Of a stretch of DNA of 64,000 nucleotides, positions 8,486 to 20,799 are shown piece by piece. The stretch lies in assembly GCA_002842215.1 (NCBI GenBank), contig PHCC01000014.1, positions 124,001 through 188,000 on the forward strand. The letters are read 5' to 3'. The stretch's first letter is position 1; every line of letters starts with the position of its first letter. A model generated the notes under the pieces. That model was given only the letters and a program-made list of their open reading frames with translations. It was not told the origin of the DNA and ran no database searches. The position numbers and the translations under genes were made by a program. The DNA is from Betaproteobacteria bacterium HGW-Betaproteobacteria-9. Its GTDB lineage: Bacteria > Pseudomonadota > Gammaproteobacteria > Burkholderiales > Burkholderiaceae_C.

Positions 8486-9994
8486 ATGAGGGGTGAACCA
8501 GACTTTTTCCAGAACCTGCAGGACGAACTGTCCGATGGTCGCGCGTGGCTGGACCGCACCGTGGTCCTGGGCTACGCCATCCTGGCCGGCCTGTGTGTGG
8601 TCCTGTTCACGCTGATGAGCGAGACCGCGTTCGAGTGGTTCATGCACCTGTACGCCGCGGCCCCTTGGGTGGTGCTGATCTGGACACCGGCCTTGACGGC
8701 GTTCATCGTGTGGTGCACACGCAGCTATTTCCCGGGCGCTGCGGGCTCGGGCATTCCCCAGGTCATGACGGCGCTGGATCCTCTACTGCCAAGGGATTCG
8801 CGGCACCGCTTCGTGTCACTGCGGATCACGTTCGCCAAAATTGTTCTGGGCTCGCTGAGCCTGCTGGGTGGCCTGTCGGCCGGGCGCGAAGGCCCCTCGG
8901 TGCAGGTGGCCGCAGGCGTCATGCACGATGCGCGCCGCTGGCTGCGCCCGGGCTCGGTCATGAGCGAACGGGCGCTGCTGGTGGCGGGTGGCGCGGCCGG
9001 CATCGCGGCGGCGTTCAATGCCCCGCTGGCGGGCGTGGTGTTTGCCATCGAGGAACTGTCCAAAAAACTCGAAGCGCGCAACAACGGCCTCATCATCGCC
9101 GCCATCGTGCTGGCCGGTCTGGTCAGTATCTCGGCCTTCGGCAACCTGACCTATTTCGGTTCGATCGCCGTGCCCCGGCTGGGCTGGGGCGCGATCCTGC
9201 CGGGCGTGCTGGTGACGGTGATCTGCGGCGTGCTGGGCGGGCTCTTCTCGCGGCTGCTGGCGGCATCACTGGCCGGCATGCCCGACCGTTTCAGCGCTTT
9301 TCGCAAACGTTTCCCGGTGCGCTTTGCCGCCGTCTGCGGCCTGGTGGTGGCGATCATCGGCCTGGCATCGGGTGGCGCGACCTTCGGCGCCGGCGCGGAA
9401 GAAGTGCGCAACATGCTCGCGGGCGAGAGCGACATCTCGCGGATGTACGTGCTGCTGAAGTTCATGGCCACCTGGATCACCAGCTGGAGCGGCGTTCCGG
9501 GCGGCATCTTTGCGCCATCGTTGTCCATTGGTGCGGGGGTGGGTCACGACGTGGCCCAGATCGTCGCGGGCAGCAACGCCAGCGCGCTGACGCCCGCCCT
9601 GATCGCCATGGGCATGGCCGCCTTCCTCGCCGCGACAACGCAGGCCCCGCTGACCTCGTTCATCATCGTCATGGAGATGATCGACGGCCGGCCGATGGTG
9701 CTCAGCCTGATGGCCGCGGCCATGCTGGCCAGCCTGATCTCGCGCCTGATCAGCCGGCCGCTGTACGGCACGCTGTCCAACCTGATGCTGCGTCCGACCC
9801 GCGAACACCACGCCCGCCAGGCTGCGGCCGAGACCGATACGCCAGCCTCAGCAGCCGCCGGGCACGGTTCAACGGCGCCCAGCGACCCACCGCCCGCTCC
9901 AGCTGACGGAAGACCGCTGCAGCGCTCGCTGCTGGAAGAAGCAGAAAAAGACGACACACCACCGACCGACGGCTCGTCGCCTCGAAAAGACTGA
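8486..9994 (+). CDS. ClC-type H+/Cl- antiporter or chloride channel
   Basis: 502 residues with the three anion-selectivity motifs of ClC proteins in order: GSGIPQ (near residue 88), GREGPSVQ (near 134) and GGIFAPSL (near 338). The gating Glu of GREGP and a second Glu in FAIEELSKK, at the place of the proton Glu of E. coli ClcA, are both present, which favours exchange over a simple channel. No CBS domain follows; the C-terminal 60 residues are polar and Pro/Ala-rich. The start at 8486 is the first ATG giving a plausible cytoplasmic N-terminus. The frame is open far upstream, but that part overlaps ssb on the other strand. Confidence 0.93.
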   Translation: MRGEPDFFQNLQDELSDGRAWLDRTVVLGYAILAGLCVVLFTLMSETAFEWFMHLYAAAPWVVLIWTPALTAFIVWCTRSYFPGAAGSGIPQVMTALDPLLPRDSRHRFVSLRITFAKIVLGSLSLLGGLSAGREGPSVQVAAGVMHDARRWLRPGSVMSERALLVAGGAAGIAAAFNAPLAGVVFAIEELSKKLEARNNGLIIAAIVLAGLVSISAFGNLTYFGSIAVPRLGWGAILPGVLVTVICGVLGGLFSRLLAASLAGMPDRFSAFRKRFPVRFAAVCGLVVAIIGLASGGATFGAGAEEVRNMLAGESDISRMYVLLKFMATWITSWSGVPGGIFAPSLSIGAGVGHDVAQIVAGSNASALTPALIAMGMAAFLAATTQAPLTSFIIVMEMIDGRPMVLSLMAAAMLASLISRLISRPLYGTLSNLMLRPTREHHARQAAAETDTPASAAAGHGSTAPSDPPPAPADGRPLQRSLLEEAEKDDTPPTDGSSPRKD

Positions 9995-10068
9995 GCGGTT
10001 GAGTCCCGGTTCAGCGCCGCGGCCTGGACCAGCCCTGCGGCACCCTGATCGAAAGGGCGCGTCGGTCT

Positions 10069-11259
10069 TCAGTGCTTGGCGGCCGGGGCCTGCATCGGCC
10101 AGGCCGCGACGAACCACACCAGGGTGGCCACCGCGCAGACGGCGAACAGGCCGCCGGCACCGTGCGCACGCGCCAGCCAGCCACCCACCGCGCCACCCGC
10201 GAAGAAGCCCACCGACTGCAGCGTGTTGTAGACGCCGAGCGCCGCGCCGCGCGCATGCGCCGGCGCCAGCTTCGACACCAGGCTGGGCTGGCTGGCTTCC
10301 AGCGTGTTGAAGCCGATGAAGAAGACGAACATCAGGCCACCCAGCGCCCACAGGCCCGGCGCCGCGCCGCTGCGCGCCAGCCACCACAGGCCGATCTGCA
10401 CCACGCCGATGAGCGCGATGGCGATCAGGAACGCGGCGCGCAGCCGGCCCTTGCGCTCCATCGGAAACAGCACGCCACCCATGACCAGCAGCGAAGCCGC
10501 CACCGCCGGAAGGTAGACCTGCCAGTGGTCCGCCTTGGCCAGCCCGGCCTGCACCAGCATGGCGGGCACGGCCATCCACATCGCGAGCTGCACCGCGTGC
10601 AGCACGAACACGCCCAGGTTCAGGCGCAGCAGGCCGGCGTGGCGCAGCACCTCGCCCAGCCCGCCCCGCACCTGCTGCATGTCGGACGGCCGGTGCACGC
10701 GCGGTTCCGGCGGCGCCACCCACAGCACCACGGCGATGCCCAGCAGCGCCAGCGTGCAAGTCATGCCGAAGATGCCCGGCAGGCCAACCCAGCCCGCCAG
10801 CAGCGGCGCAATCACCAGCGAGAGCGCGAACATCAGCGCGATGCTGGCGCCCACCATGGCCATGGCCTTGGTGCGCACGCTGTCGCGCGTGACATCGGCC
10901 AGGAAGGCGGTGACGGCGGCCGAAATGGCGCCGGCGCCCTGCACCGCGCGGCCGATGGACAGCCAGGTGAGATCGGGCGCCCAGGCCGCGATGGCGCTGC
11001 CCGCCGCAAACACCAGCAGGCCAGCGACGATGGTGGGCTTGCGACCGAAGCGGTCGGAGGCGATGCCAAAGGGGATCTGCAGGAACGCCTGCGTCAGGCC
11101 GTACAGGCCCATGGCGAAACCCACCCGCGCCGGGTCGTCGCCGCCGGGCAGGCGCGCGGCTTCCAGCGCGAACACCGGCAGCACGATGAACAGCCCCAGC
11201 ATGCGCAGCGCGAACACCAGCGCCAGCGCGCCACTGGCGCGGCGTTCCTCACCCGTCAT
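10069..11259 (-). CDS. MFS transporter, YajR/multidrug-exporter type
   Basis: 396 residues with 12 predicted helices. The N-terminus MTGEERRASGALALVFALRM and motif A (GIASDRFGRKPTI) between helices 2 and 3 are typical of the drug:H+ antiporter set that neighbours uvrA in Betaproteobacteria. The substrate is unknown. The start at 11259 was chosen because it matches this N-terminus. Earlier in-frame starts (GTG at 11295, ATG at 11388) would add a charged, non-conserved leader and reach into the end of the LysR gene. It is convergent with the ClC gene. Confidence 0.88.
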   Translation of the reverse strand: MTGEERRASGALALVFALRMLGLFIVLPVFALEAARLPGGDDPARVGFAMGLYGLTQAFLQIPFGIASDRFGRKPTIVAGLLVFAAGSAIAAWAPDLTWLSIGRAVQGAGAISAAVTAFLADVTRDSVRTKAMAMVGASIALMFALSLVIAPLLAGWVGLPGIFGMTCTLALLGIAVVLWVAPPEPRVHRPSDMQQVRGGLGEVLRHAGLLRLNLGVFVLHAVQLAMWMAVPAMLVQAGLAKADHWQVYLPAVAASLLVMGGVLFPMERKGRLRAAFLIAIALIGVVQIGLWWLARSGAAPGLWALGGLMFVFFIGFNTLEASQPSLVSKLAPAHARGAALGVYNTLQSVGFFAGGAVGGWLARAHGAGGLFAVCAVATLVWFVAAWPMQAPAAKH

Positions 11260-11384
11260 GCGGTTGGCATCGGGAATAGCGTCGGAAGTCGGCACGTTCA
11301 GGGAATGCGGGGAGGGCACGGGGCAGCGCGGGAGGTCGGGGGCAAAGACGCATATTGTGGCTGAAAGGCTGTTCGCTCCGCCGC

Positions 11385-12302
11385 TCAAAGCCTGGCCACC
11401 GGCCCGAGCTCCCCGGCGCGAGCCACCGCTTCAATGTGCTCCAGAAAGACAGCCGCCACCAGCGACAACCGCTTGCCTCGCGGGTAGAGCGTCCACCAAT
11501 GGGACATCACCGGGAAATCCGCCACATCCAGCACCGCCACAGGCTCATCGGCCAGCGCCGCCGACAACGCATGGCGGGAAACCACGGCCAGGCCCATGCT
11601 GGCCGCCACCGAGTACTTGATCGCCTCGTTGCTGCCCAGCTCCAGCCGCACGCGCGGCGCGAATCCCTGCGCCTGGAAGTGGGCGTCGCAGGCGAGCCGG
11701 GTGCCCGAGCCCCGTTCGCGCAGGATGAAGCGCTCGCCGGCCAGTTCCTCCAGGGCCAGCCCGCGCCGCGCCGCCAGCGGGTGTGCCCGGGGTGCGATCA
11801 CCACCAGCGGATTGCGCAGGAAGGCGTGCTGCTCCAGCGCCATGTCGGTCGGCGGCATGGACATGATGTAGAGGTCGTCCCGGTTGTCGCGCAGCCGTGC
11901 CACCACCGCGTCGCGGTTCAGCAGCTCCAGCGCGATGTCCATCTCGGGGTACCTCTCGCAAAAGCTGCCCAGCAGGCCGGGCACGAAGTACTGGGCCGTG
12001 CTGACCACGGCCAGCCGCAGCCGGCCGCGCCGCAGGCCCTTCATGGCGTCGATGCGCTGCTCGAAGCCGGCCCACTCGTCCACCATGGCGCGCGCGGTGT
12101 CCACCAGGGCACGGCCCGCATCGGTCAGGAAAAGCCGTTTGCCGATCTGCTCGTACAGCGGCATGCCCACGGCATCGGCCAGCTCGCGCAGCTGCATGGA
12201 CACCGTGGGCTGCGTGACGTGGCAGGCACGCGCCGCGGTGGTGATGCTCTTGTGCTCCGCCAGGGCCAGAAAGAGCTGGAGTTGCCGGAAGGTGGCATTC
12301 AT
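11385..12302 (-). CDS. LysR-family regulator, CbbR/CmpR-like
   Basis: 305 residues. A winged helix-turn-helix (about 1-60, FLALAEHKSITTAARACHVT) is followed by a linker helix and a two-lobed effector domain. Residues such as LRLAVVSTAQYFVPGLLGSF and the LELGSNEAIKYSVAASMGLA block are characteristic of CbbR/CmpR-type regulators of CO2 fixation and bicarbonate uptake. It is divergent from an SbtA-type bicarbonate permease, with a long perfect inverted repeat between them, so it very likely controls that permease. The start at 12302 puts the helix-turn-helix at the normal position; an upstream ATG at 12344 would run across the operator. Confidence 0.88.
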   Translation of the reverse strand: MNATFRQLQLFLALAEHKSITTAARACHVTQPTVSMQLRELADAVGMPLYEQIGKRLFLTDAGRALVDTARAMVDEWAGFEQRIDAMKGLRRGRLRLAVVSTAQYFVPGLLGSFCERYPEMDIALELLNRDAVVARLRDNRDDLYIMSMPPTDMALEQHAFLRNPLVVIAPRAHPLAARRGLALEELAGERFILRERGSGTRLACDAHFQAQGFAPRVRLELGSNEAIKYSVAASMGLAVVSRHALSAALADEPVAVLDVADFPVMSHWWTLYPRGKRLSLVAAVFLEHIEAVARAGELGPVARL

Positions 12303-12303
12303 A

Positions 12304-12313
12304 GAGATATCTC
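12304..12313. promoter_or_regulatory. Palindrome GAGATATCTC before the LysR gene
   Basis: A perfect 10-base palindrome two bases upstream of the LysR start codon overlaps its ribosome-binding region. It may be an autoregulatory half of the divergent control region. Confidence 0.3.
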
Positions 12314-12328
12314 GAATAAAAGCATCAA

Positions 12329-12349
12329 AATAATTGATTTTCAATTATT
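12329..12349. promoter_or_regulatory. LysR-type operator between regulator and bicarbonate permease
   Basis: AATAATTGA-N3-TCAATTATT is a perfect 9-3-9 inverted repeat in the 110-base divergent intergenic region, with the T-N11-A geometry expected of LysR-type sites. It is the only AT-rich block in the area. Assignment to this LysR protein is inferred from position. Confidence 0.65.
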
Positions 12350-12412
12350 CACCAGTCCACCTAGGATTGCCCGTCACCGATACCCTGCCACCGCTGTCTG
12401 CCCTTTGCCCAC

Positions 12413-13387
12413 ATGTTTGCCTTGCTCGATCCCGCCATCCTGTTCTTTGTCTTTGGCGTGCTCGCCGGTCTGGTGCGCTCCAACCTGGAAATCCCGCCCC
12501 CGATCTCGCGGTTTTTGTCGCTCTATCTGTTGATGGCACTGGGGCTCAAGGGCGGTTTCGCCCTGGCGAAGTCGGGCCTGACAGCCGAGGTGCTCACCAC
12601 CCTGGGGCTGGCCATCGGGCTGGCCATTGCCATCCCCACACTGAGCTACGCCGTGCTCAAGCGTGTTCTGGGAGGCTTCGATGCCGCGGCCATTGCGGCC
12701 ACTTACGGATCGGTCAGCGCGGTCACCTTCATCACCACCATCCAGTACCTGGAAAACCACGGCATCGCCTACGGCGGCCACATGGCGGCGGCCATGGCCC
12801 TGATGGAATCGCCCGCCATCGTCATGGCGGTGGTTCTGGCCAACACGCTGCGCCGCGCGCCATCAACCGGGCTGGCCGGTGCCCCTGTGGGCGGCACACC
12901 GCTGGGCAAGATCCTGCACGAGTCGTTCACCGACGGTGCCCAACTGCTGCTGCTGGGGTCGATGCTGATCGGCGCCATGACGGGCGCGGCCGGCGAGGCC
13001 GCCATGGCACCGTTCTCGGTGGACCTGTTCAAAGGCATGCTGGCCTTCTTCCTGCTCGACATGGGCCTGATGGCGGCCCGCACCCTCGGCGGCCTCAAAG
13101 GCCTTTCTCCCTTGCTGCTGGTGTACGCCCTGGTGGCCCCACTGGTGCATGCCGGCCTGGCGTTGGGCCTGGCGCTGGTCACCGGTACCAGTGCCGGCAA
13201 TGGCGCGCTGCTGATGGTGCTGGCCGCCAGTGCGTCCTACATCGCGGTGCCCGCTGTGCTGCGCTATGCGATTCCCGAAGCCCGGCCGTCGCTGTACTTC
13301 GGCATGTCGCTGGGGATCACGTTCCCGTTCAACATCCTCCTGGGCATCCCGATGTACACCCGCATGGCCACGCACGTGCTGGGCTGA
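12413..13387 (+). CDS. Sodium-dependent bicarbonate transporter, SbtA-like (DUF897)
   Basis: 324 residues and very hydrophobic, with about ten helices in two repeats. The block [20 protein letters not shown] (from about residue 87) and the C-terminal [19 protein letters not shown] are hallmarks of the SbtA family, which imports bicarbonate with sodium in cyanobacteria and many Proteobacteria. A divergent CbbR/CmpR-like regulator supports a role in inorganic carbon supply. No carbonic anhydrase, RuBisCO or SbtB (PII-like) gene is adjacent. The start at 12413 has only a weak ribosome binding site. Confidence 0.88.
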   Translation: MFALLDPAILFFVFGVLAGLVRSNLEIPPPISRFLSLYLLMALGLKGGFALAKSGLTAEVLTTLGLAIGLAIAIPTLSYAVLKRVLGGFDAAAIAATYGSVSAVTFITTIQYLENHGIAYGGHMAAAMALMESPAIVMAVVLANTLRRAPSTGLAGAPVGGTPLGKILHESFTDGAQLLLLGSMLIGAMTGAAGEAAMAPFSVDLFKGMLAFFLLDMGLMAARTLGGLKGLSPLLLVYALVAPLVHAGLALGLALVTGTSAGNGALLMVLAASASYIAVPAVLRYAIPEARPSLYFGMSLGITFPFNILLGIPMYTRMATHVLG

Positions 13388-13458
13388 GCCGCACCTCGGG
13401 GAGGCACGGGCGCACGCCCGGTGCAGGCAAACTGCAGAAACGCGGTGGGCGGCTTATC

Positions 13459-16578
<3,120 letters not shown>

Positions 16579-16580
16579 AA

Positions 16581-16606
16581 ATCGGGCGAAAGACGCGCAG
16601 CCCGAT
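16581..16606 (+). terminator. Hairpin after uvrA
   Basis: ATCGGGC (16581-16587) pairs with GCCCGAT (16600-16606) around a 12-base loop, starting two bases after the uvrA stop codon. There is no T-run, so it is a weak or factor-assisted terminator at most. Confidence 0.4.
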
Positions 16607-16682
16607 CAAGCCAAGGCCTCCGACCAGAGACACGGAAAAATCGGAGAGCAATCCCCTCCGAGTGAGGCAACGCCACCCCAGA

Positions 16683-16760
16683 GACACCGCGGAACCGGCT
16701 TCGCCGGGCCGCCAGTGTCGCCCCCCCCTTGGGGGGTGGCGCCGAAGGCGACGCGGGGAG
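16683..16760 (-). repeat. 3'-end hairpin repeat, copy 3 (after mipA-like gene)
   Basis: Shares the plus-strand core CACCGCGGAACCGGCTTCGC and the CCAGTG block with copy 2, followed by a C7/G6 stem. It ends about eight bases before the stop codon of the minus-strand outer membrane protein gene. Confidence 0.78.
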
Positions 16761-16768
16761 TGCTCCGA

Positions 16769-17602
16769 TCACTTGCTGCGGTACGCCACGCCCACGCCCA
16801 GACCATGGGTGACGAGCCGCCCCACCAGCGGGCTGCGCGCGGCCGATCCGAGCACGCGCGACACATCCAGCCCGCCAAACACCACCCAGTGGGTGCTCAG
16901 CGCGGTTTCAAAATGGGCGCCCAGGCGCAGGTTTTCCCAACCACTGCCCAGCCGGTACGGCTCGCGACCCGTCGCCTGGGCGGCCTCGGGCGAAATGCCG
17001 TAGAGCGTGCGCAGGTAGCGTGCGTCGCCCCAGCCCCCGCCCACCGAGAAGTCCAGGTTCGTCCGCCGTGAAACGGGATAACGGTAATTCACCCCGGTGT
17101 TCAACCGGGCGCCGCCTCCGCGGTCCAGCAGGTCGTGGTCCAGGCTGACGCTCCAGTTCCAGCGTTCACCGAAGGAGCGCCCGGTGGACACACGACCGCG
17201 CAAGGTGGTCCGCACATCGGGCAGGCCCTGGAATTCGGGGTCACCGTCGAACGAGCGGCCGTTGTCGAGGCGCAGCGATGCGCCCAGCCGCCAGTCGCTG
17301 AACAGATCGAACTCCGTGCTCACACCGGTTTCCAGCCGCTCCCGCCCGGCGCGCAAGAGGGAGTTGGCCCGCGATCGCGACACGCGGAACGGCCCCAGCT
17401 GGAATGCCCACAGGGGCTTGATGTCGTAACGGGTCACGCCACTGCCAATGTGCCCGTTGGCCGACACGACCGAGGCGCCCACCAGATACCCGGCATCGCT
17501 CCCCCCCTGCCCCCCGACCGCGAGCTGTCCTTCGGCGTGCGCCTGCAGCGCCAGACAGGCGGCCACCATCCCCAGACCTTGGCGCCAAAATATGGTTGTC
17601 AT
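16769..17602 (-). CDS. MipA/OmpV family outer membrane protein
   Basis: 277 residues. A signal peptide (MTTIFWRQGLGMVAACLALQ, cleavage after AHA near residue 23) is followed by a beta-rich body with alternating polar/hydrophobic segments such as LRLGAHFETALSTHWVVFGG and a C-terminal beta strand ending GLGVGVAYRSK. Length and pattern fit MipA/OmpV, an outer membrane barrel family linked in E. coli to the MltA-PBP1B scaffold. The start at 17602 gives a standard signal peptide; the ATG at 17647 would add 15 polar residues before it. Divergent from the CYTH-CHAD gene, 90 bases apart. Confidence 0.82.
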   Translation of the reverse strand: MTTIFWRQGLGMVAACLALQAHAEGQLAVGGQGGSDAGYLVGASVVSANGHIGSGVTRYDIKPLWAFQLGPFRVSRSRANSLLRAGRERLETGVSTEFDLFSDWRLGASLRLDNGRSFDGDPEFQGLPDVRTTLRGRVSTGRSFGERWNWSVSLDHDLLDRGGGARLNTGVNYRYPVSRRTNLDFSVGGGWGDARYLRTLYGISPEAAQATGREPYRLGSGWENLRLGAHFETALSTHWVVFGGLDVSRVLGSAARSPLVGRLVTHGLGVGVAYRSK

Positions 17603-17692
17603 CCGGTCATCATAGCCAGCCCGGATGTCACAAAAATGCCGTCCCATGTAACTGGGTCAACGGATTTTCCCCATTGCGGCAAACTGCCGGAC

Positions 17693-19225
17693 ATGGCACA
17701 GGAAACCGAACTCAAACTCGCGCTGTTCACCCCCGACCTGCCGCGGCTGCTGGCGCATCCGCTGCTCGCGGCGCAGGGGCCGCAGCGGCAGCGCTTGCTC
17801 AACACCTATTTCGACACCCCCGATCTGGTGCTGATGCGGCAGCGCATCGCGGTGCGCGAGCGGCGTGAGGGGCGCCGCACGCTGCTCACGGTCAAGACCG
17901 CGGGCGCGTCGGCGGGCGGTCTGTCGCGGCGCGGCGAGTGGGAGGGTCCGACGCAACCCGGCGAACTGGACTTTGCCACCCTGGTGGACGATGCCGCACT
18001 GGCCACCGCGCTGACCGGGCTCAGACACCGGCTGGTCCCCCTGTTCCGCACCGACTTCACGCGCCGCAGCTGGCAGCTCAAACATGGCGGGGCGCACATC
18101 GAGGTGGCGCTGGACGAGGGCCACATCACCACCCGGCCGGCCAGCGCCCGTCCCGGCGACACCCGCCGGGAACCGATCCTGGAACTGGAGCTGGAACTCA
18201 AGAGCGGCCCGGTGGATGCCCTGCTCGACCTGGCCCACACGCTGGCCCTCGGGCCTCAGGGCTGGAGCGCGCAGGGCATCTGGCTCTATCCCTCGGACCG
18301 CAGCAAGGCCGAACGCGGTCTGGCCCTGTTTCAGGGCCAACCGCCCGGGCCCTTGCGTGAAGCACCGCTGCAACTGCCCGCCGACGGCGACCCGGTTCAG
18401 GCCTTCTGCGCCACGGCGCTGGCCTGCCTGGCCCAGCTGCAAGGCAACGTGCTGGCGCTGCTGCAGACGCCCGAAACCGGCCCCCTGCCCGACCCGGAAT
18501 ACATCCACCAGGCGCGGGTGGCGCTGCGCCGCCTGCGCACCGGGCTGCGCCTGTTTCGCCCCTTTCTGCCGCGCCGCTTCTCGGCGCACTGGAGCGCCCA
18601 CTGGCAGGCCGCCACCGGGCAGCTCGGCGATGCGCGCAACTGGGACGTGCTGGCCACGACCTGGCTGCCCCAGTTGCTGGGCGATGGCCCGCAGACAGCA
18701 GCCCTGACGCGCTGGGTTGAGCAGATGCGGCGTGAAGCCAACCAGCGCGCCCGTCAGGCCTTGACCGACCCCGCCTTTGCACTTGGTCAACTGGCCTTCG
18801 TGCGCACGCTGCTGGCGCTGCAGGGCCAGGCACCGAGAGTCGGCCAGCCCGCGCTGACCGACTGGGCCCACACCACCCTGCAGCAACGGCACCGCAGCCT
18901 GCAGCGCGCAGTGCGCCTCGCTGAGCGACAGGCGGCCACCGAGCGGCACGAGCTGCGCATCGAACTCAAGAAACTGCGCTACGCCCAGTCCTTCCTGTCC
19001 AGCCTGTTGCCGCGTCAGCGGCGGGGAGGCGCGTCACTCAAACGCGCCCAGGAACTGCTCGGCACCCTCAACGATTTCCACACAGCCGAGCTCCTGCTCG
19101 CCGGCGCACCAGCTCCGGCCGGGCAGAAGGTGATCGGTCGCCTGCAGGAACTGACGGCGGTGCACCTGGCCGATCTGCCCGCCGTGCAACGCCAACTGCT
19201 GCGATCCATCGCCGCCTGGAACTGA
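17693..19225 (+). CDS. CYTH-CHAD protein, inorganic triphosphatase-like
   Basis: 510 residues. The CYTH domain (about 1-200) starts with the metal-binding ExExK motif (ETELK, residues 4-8) and contains RxxLTVKTAG, matching the tunnel-fold triphosphatases such as YgiF. A CHAD domain (about 225-505), with repeated His/Arg/Lys-rich helices such as IHQARVALRRLRTGLRLF and HELRIELKKLRYAQSFL, binds polyphosphate in characterised members. Likely hydrolyses inorganic triphosphate and/or associates with polyP granules. The start at 17693 was chosen because it places ExExK at the N-terminus. The frame is open far upstream across the divergent gene, which is spurious. Confidence 0.9.
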   Translation: MAQETELKLALFTPDLPRLLAHPLLAAQGPQRQRLLNTYFDTPDLVLMRQRIAVRERREGRRTLLTVKTAGASAGGLSRRGEWEGPTQPGELDFATLVDDAALATALTGLRHRLVPLFRTDFTRRSWQLKHGGAHIEVALDEGHITTRPASARPGDTRREPILELELELKSGPVDALLDLAHTLALGPQGWSAQGIWLYPSDRSKAERGLALFQGQPPGPLREAPLQLPADGDPVQAFCATALACLAQLQGNVLALLQTPETGPLPDPEYIHQARVALRRLRTGLRLFRPFLPRRFSAHWSAHWQAATGQLGDARNWDVLATTWLPQLLGDGPQTAALTRWVEQMRREANQRARQALTDPAFALGQLAFVRTLLALQGQAPRVGQPALTDWAHTTLQQRHRSLQRAVRLAERQAATERHELRIELKKLRYAQSFLSSLLPRQRRGGASLKRAQELLGTLNDFHTAELLLAGAPAPAGQKVIGRLQELTAVHLADLPAVQRQLLRSIAAWN

Positions 19226-19233
19226 AGCAACAA

Positions 19234-19377
19234 GGCGAACCCGCATCCGTTTTTTCCGGGCACCGGAGCGCAACCCGGATGCATGAAACGCTCCCGCACA
19301 GGGCGCCGCCGGGCCGGCTTTGCCGGACGGCCAGTGCCGCCCCCTGGAGGGGGTAGCGCGCAGCGCTGCGGGGGTGT
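19234..19377 (-). repeat. 3'-end hairpin repeat, copy 4, long form (after GST gene)
   Basis: The core unit (about 19297-19377), with CCGGCTTTGCCGG and CCCCCTGGAGGGGG hairpins, is extended on the far side by about 60 bases. The extension, which includes CACCGGAGCGC and GCATGAAACG, is also present in copies 5 and 8. The unit ends at the stop codon of the minus-strand GST gene. Confidence 0.8.
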
Positions 19378-19995
19378 TCAAGTCCTCGCGCTCGGCCGCT
19401 CGGCCACCCGGTCTCGCCAGGCCTGCAGCGCGGCAAAGCCCTGTTGACCCGCGTTGAAACGCATCAGCTTCGCAAACTCCAGCGCACAGAAGGCGGTGAT
19501 GTCGGCGATGGTGAAACGCTCGCCGGCCACCCAGGGCTGGCGCTGCAGTTCGCTATCGAGCCAGGCCGCGGTATCGCGCAGTTTCTCGCCCTGCGAGCGG
19601 CCGAACTCTGGAAACTGCGGCTGCTCCAGCGGTGCCAGGCCCGGGTGGGTGTGGCGCACGCAGTTGGCGATGGGCAGCAGGAAATACCACTCCACGCGCC
19701 GGTCGGCCATTTCGATGAAGGCGCGCTCGGTGGCGTCCTCGCCCATCAGGTTGGGCTCCGGATAGCGGCCCTCCAGGTAGGTGCAGATGGCGCGGGTTTC
19801 GGTGAGCACGCGACCGTCGTCGAGCTCCAGCGCGGGCACGCGGGCCAGCGGGCTTTTGGCGCGGTAGGCATCGCCTTTGTGTTCGAGCGCGTTCAGGTCC
19901 ACATCGACGAGGTCCAGGCCGTTGATGCCTTTCTCCACCAGGAACATGAGCACGCGCCGCGGGCTGGGCGCGCGGGAGGCCACGTAGAGGTTCAT
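19378..19995 (-). CDS. Glutathione S-transferase family protein
   Basis: 205 residues. A thioredoxin-like N-terminal domain (about 1-80) carries the GSH-binding block [20 protein letters not shown], and the C-terminal all-helical domain contains the N-capping motif [14 protein letters not shown]. The substrate cannot be assigned. Its ATG overlaps the stop codon of the upstream GST gene (ATGA at 19992-19995), so the two are translationally coupled. Confidence 0.88.
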   Translation of the reverse strand: MNLYVASRAPSPRRVLMFLVEKGINGLDLVDVDLNALEHKGDAYRAKSPLARVPALELDDGRVLTETRAICTYLEGRYPEPNLMGEDATERAFIEMADRRVEWYFLLPIANCVRHTHPGLAPLEQPQFPEFGRSQGEKLRDTAAWLDSELQRQPWVAGERFTIADITAFCALEFAKLMRFNAGQQGFAALQAWRDRVAERPSART

Positions 19996-20711
19996 GCGGC
20001 GCCTCCACCCGGCTTCAGGCTCTGGCCGGTCTCGACCATGCGGCGGGCCTCCTCGGCGAACTTTTGCGCGCCCGCGTCGCCGTCGCGCGTGAGGTCCACC
20101 TTCGACGGCGGCTGTTCAATGCCGCGCTGCACCGCGGGGCGCGCCCGTATCGCATCGCGCCAGCGCTTGAGGTGCGGCAGGTCGTCCATCTCCACGCCCG
20201 ACCAGCGGTGCGTGCGCACCCAGGCCCAGTTGGCGATGTCGGCGATGGAGTAGTCGCCCGCCAGGTATTCGTGGTCTTTCAGCTGGCCGTCGAGCACGCG
20301 GAACAGGCGTTTGCTCTCGCCCTGATAACGGTCGATCACGGCCGGGATCTTCTCGGGAAAGTAGCGGAAGAACACATTGGCCTGGCCCATCATCGGGCCG
20401 ATGCCGCCCATCTGGAACATCAGCCACTGGATCACCCGCGAGCGGCCCTTGGCGTCCGCGGGCATGAGGCGGCCGGTCTTTTCGGCCAGGTAGATCAGGC
20501 AGGCGCCCGATTCGAACACCGCAAAATCGTCGGCCTCGTGGTCGACGATGGCCGGGATGCGGCCGTTGGGGTTGATGGCCAGGAAAGCGGGCGTTTTCTG
20601 CTCCCCGGCCGCCAGGTCCAGCACCTTCAGCGTGTAGCGCAGGCCCAGCTCTTCGAGTGCGATGGACACTTTGTGCCCGTTGGGCGTGGCGGCGGTGTAG
20701 AGGGTGATCAT
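19992..20711 (-). CDS. Glutathione S-transferase, YfcG/Ure2p-like
   Basis: 239 residues. The N-terminus [20 protein letters not shown] with [13 protein letters not shown] and the [16 protein letters not shown] block matches the Nu-class (YfcG, YghU) disulfide-bond reductases. The C-terminal domain has [14 protein letters not shown]. This class reduces disulfides using GSSG/GSH bound in the active site. It is the first gene of a two-gene unit with the GST at 19378-19995. The start at 20711 is the conserved one; an ATG at 20735 is not family-like. Confidence 0.88.
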   Translation of the reverse strand: MITLYTAATPNGHKVSIALEELGLRYTLKVLDLAAGEQKTPAFLAINPNGRIPAIVDHEADDFAVFESGACLIYLAEKTGRLMPADAKGRSRVIQWLMFQMGGIGPMMGQANVFFRYFPEKIPAVIDRYQGESKRLFRVLDGQLKDHEYLAGDYSIADIANWAWVRTHRWSGVEMDDLPHLKRWRDAIRARPAVQRGIEQPPSKVDLTRDGDAGAQKFAEEARRMVETGQSLKPGGGAA

Positions 20712-20799
20712 GCGGCGGTGTCCGGAGGCAAACAAAGCCGCATGTTAGACAGCCGGGCCGCCGCTGGCTGTCGCCTGCGGGCAGCCCTTCCGATGGCGC

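Noticed and set aside
12334-13458. Upstream extension of the uvrA reading frame
   Set aside because: It overlaps the bicarbonate permease gene on the same strand in another frame and lacks any UvrA similarity.
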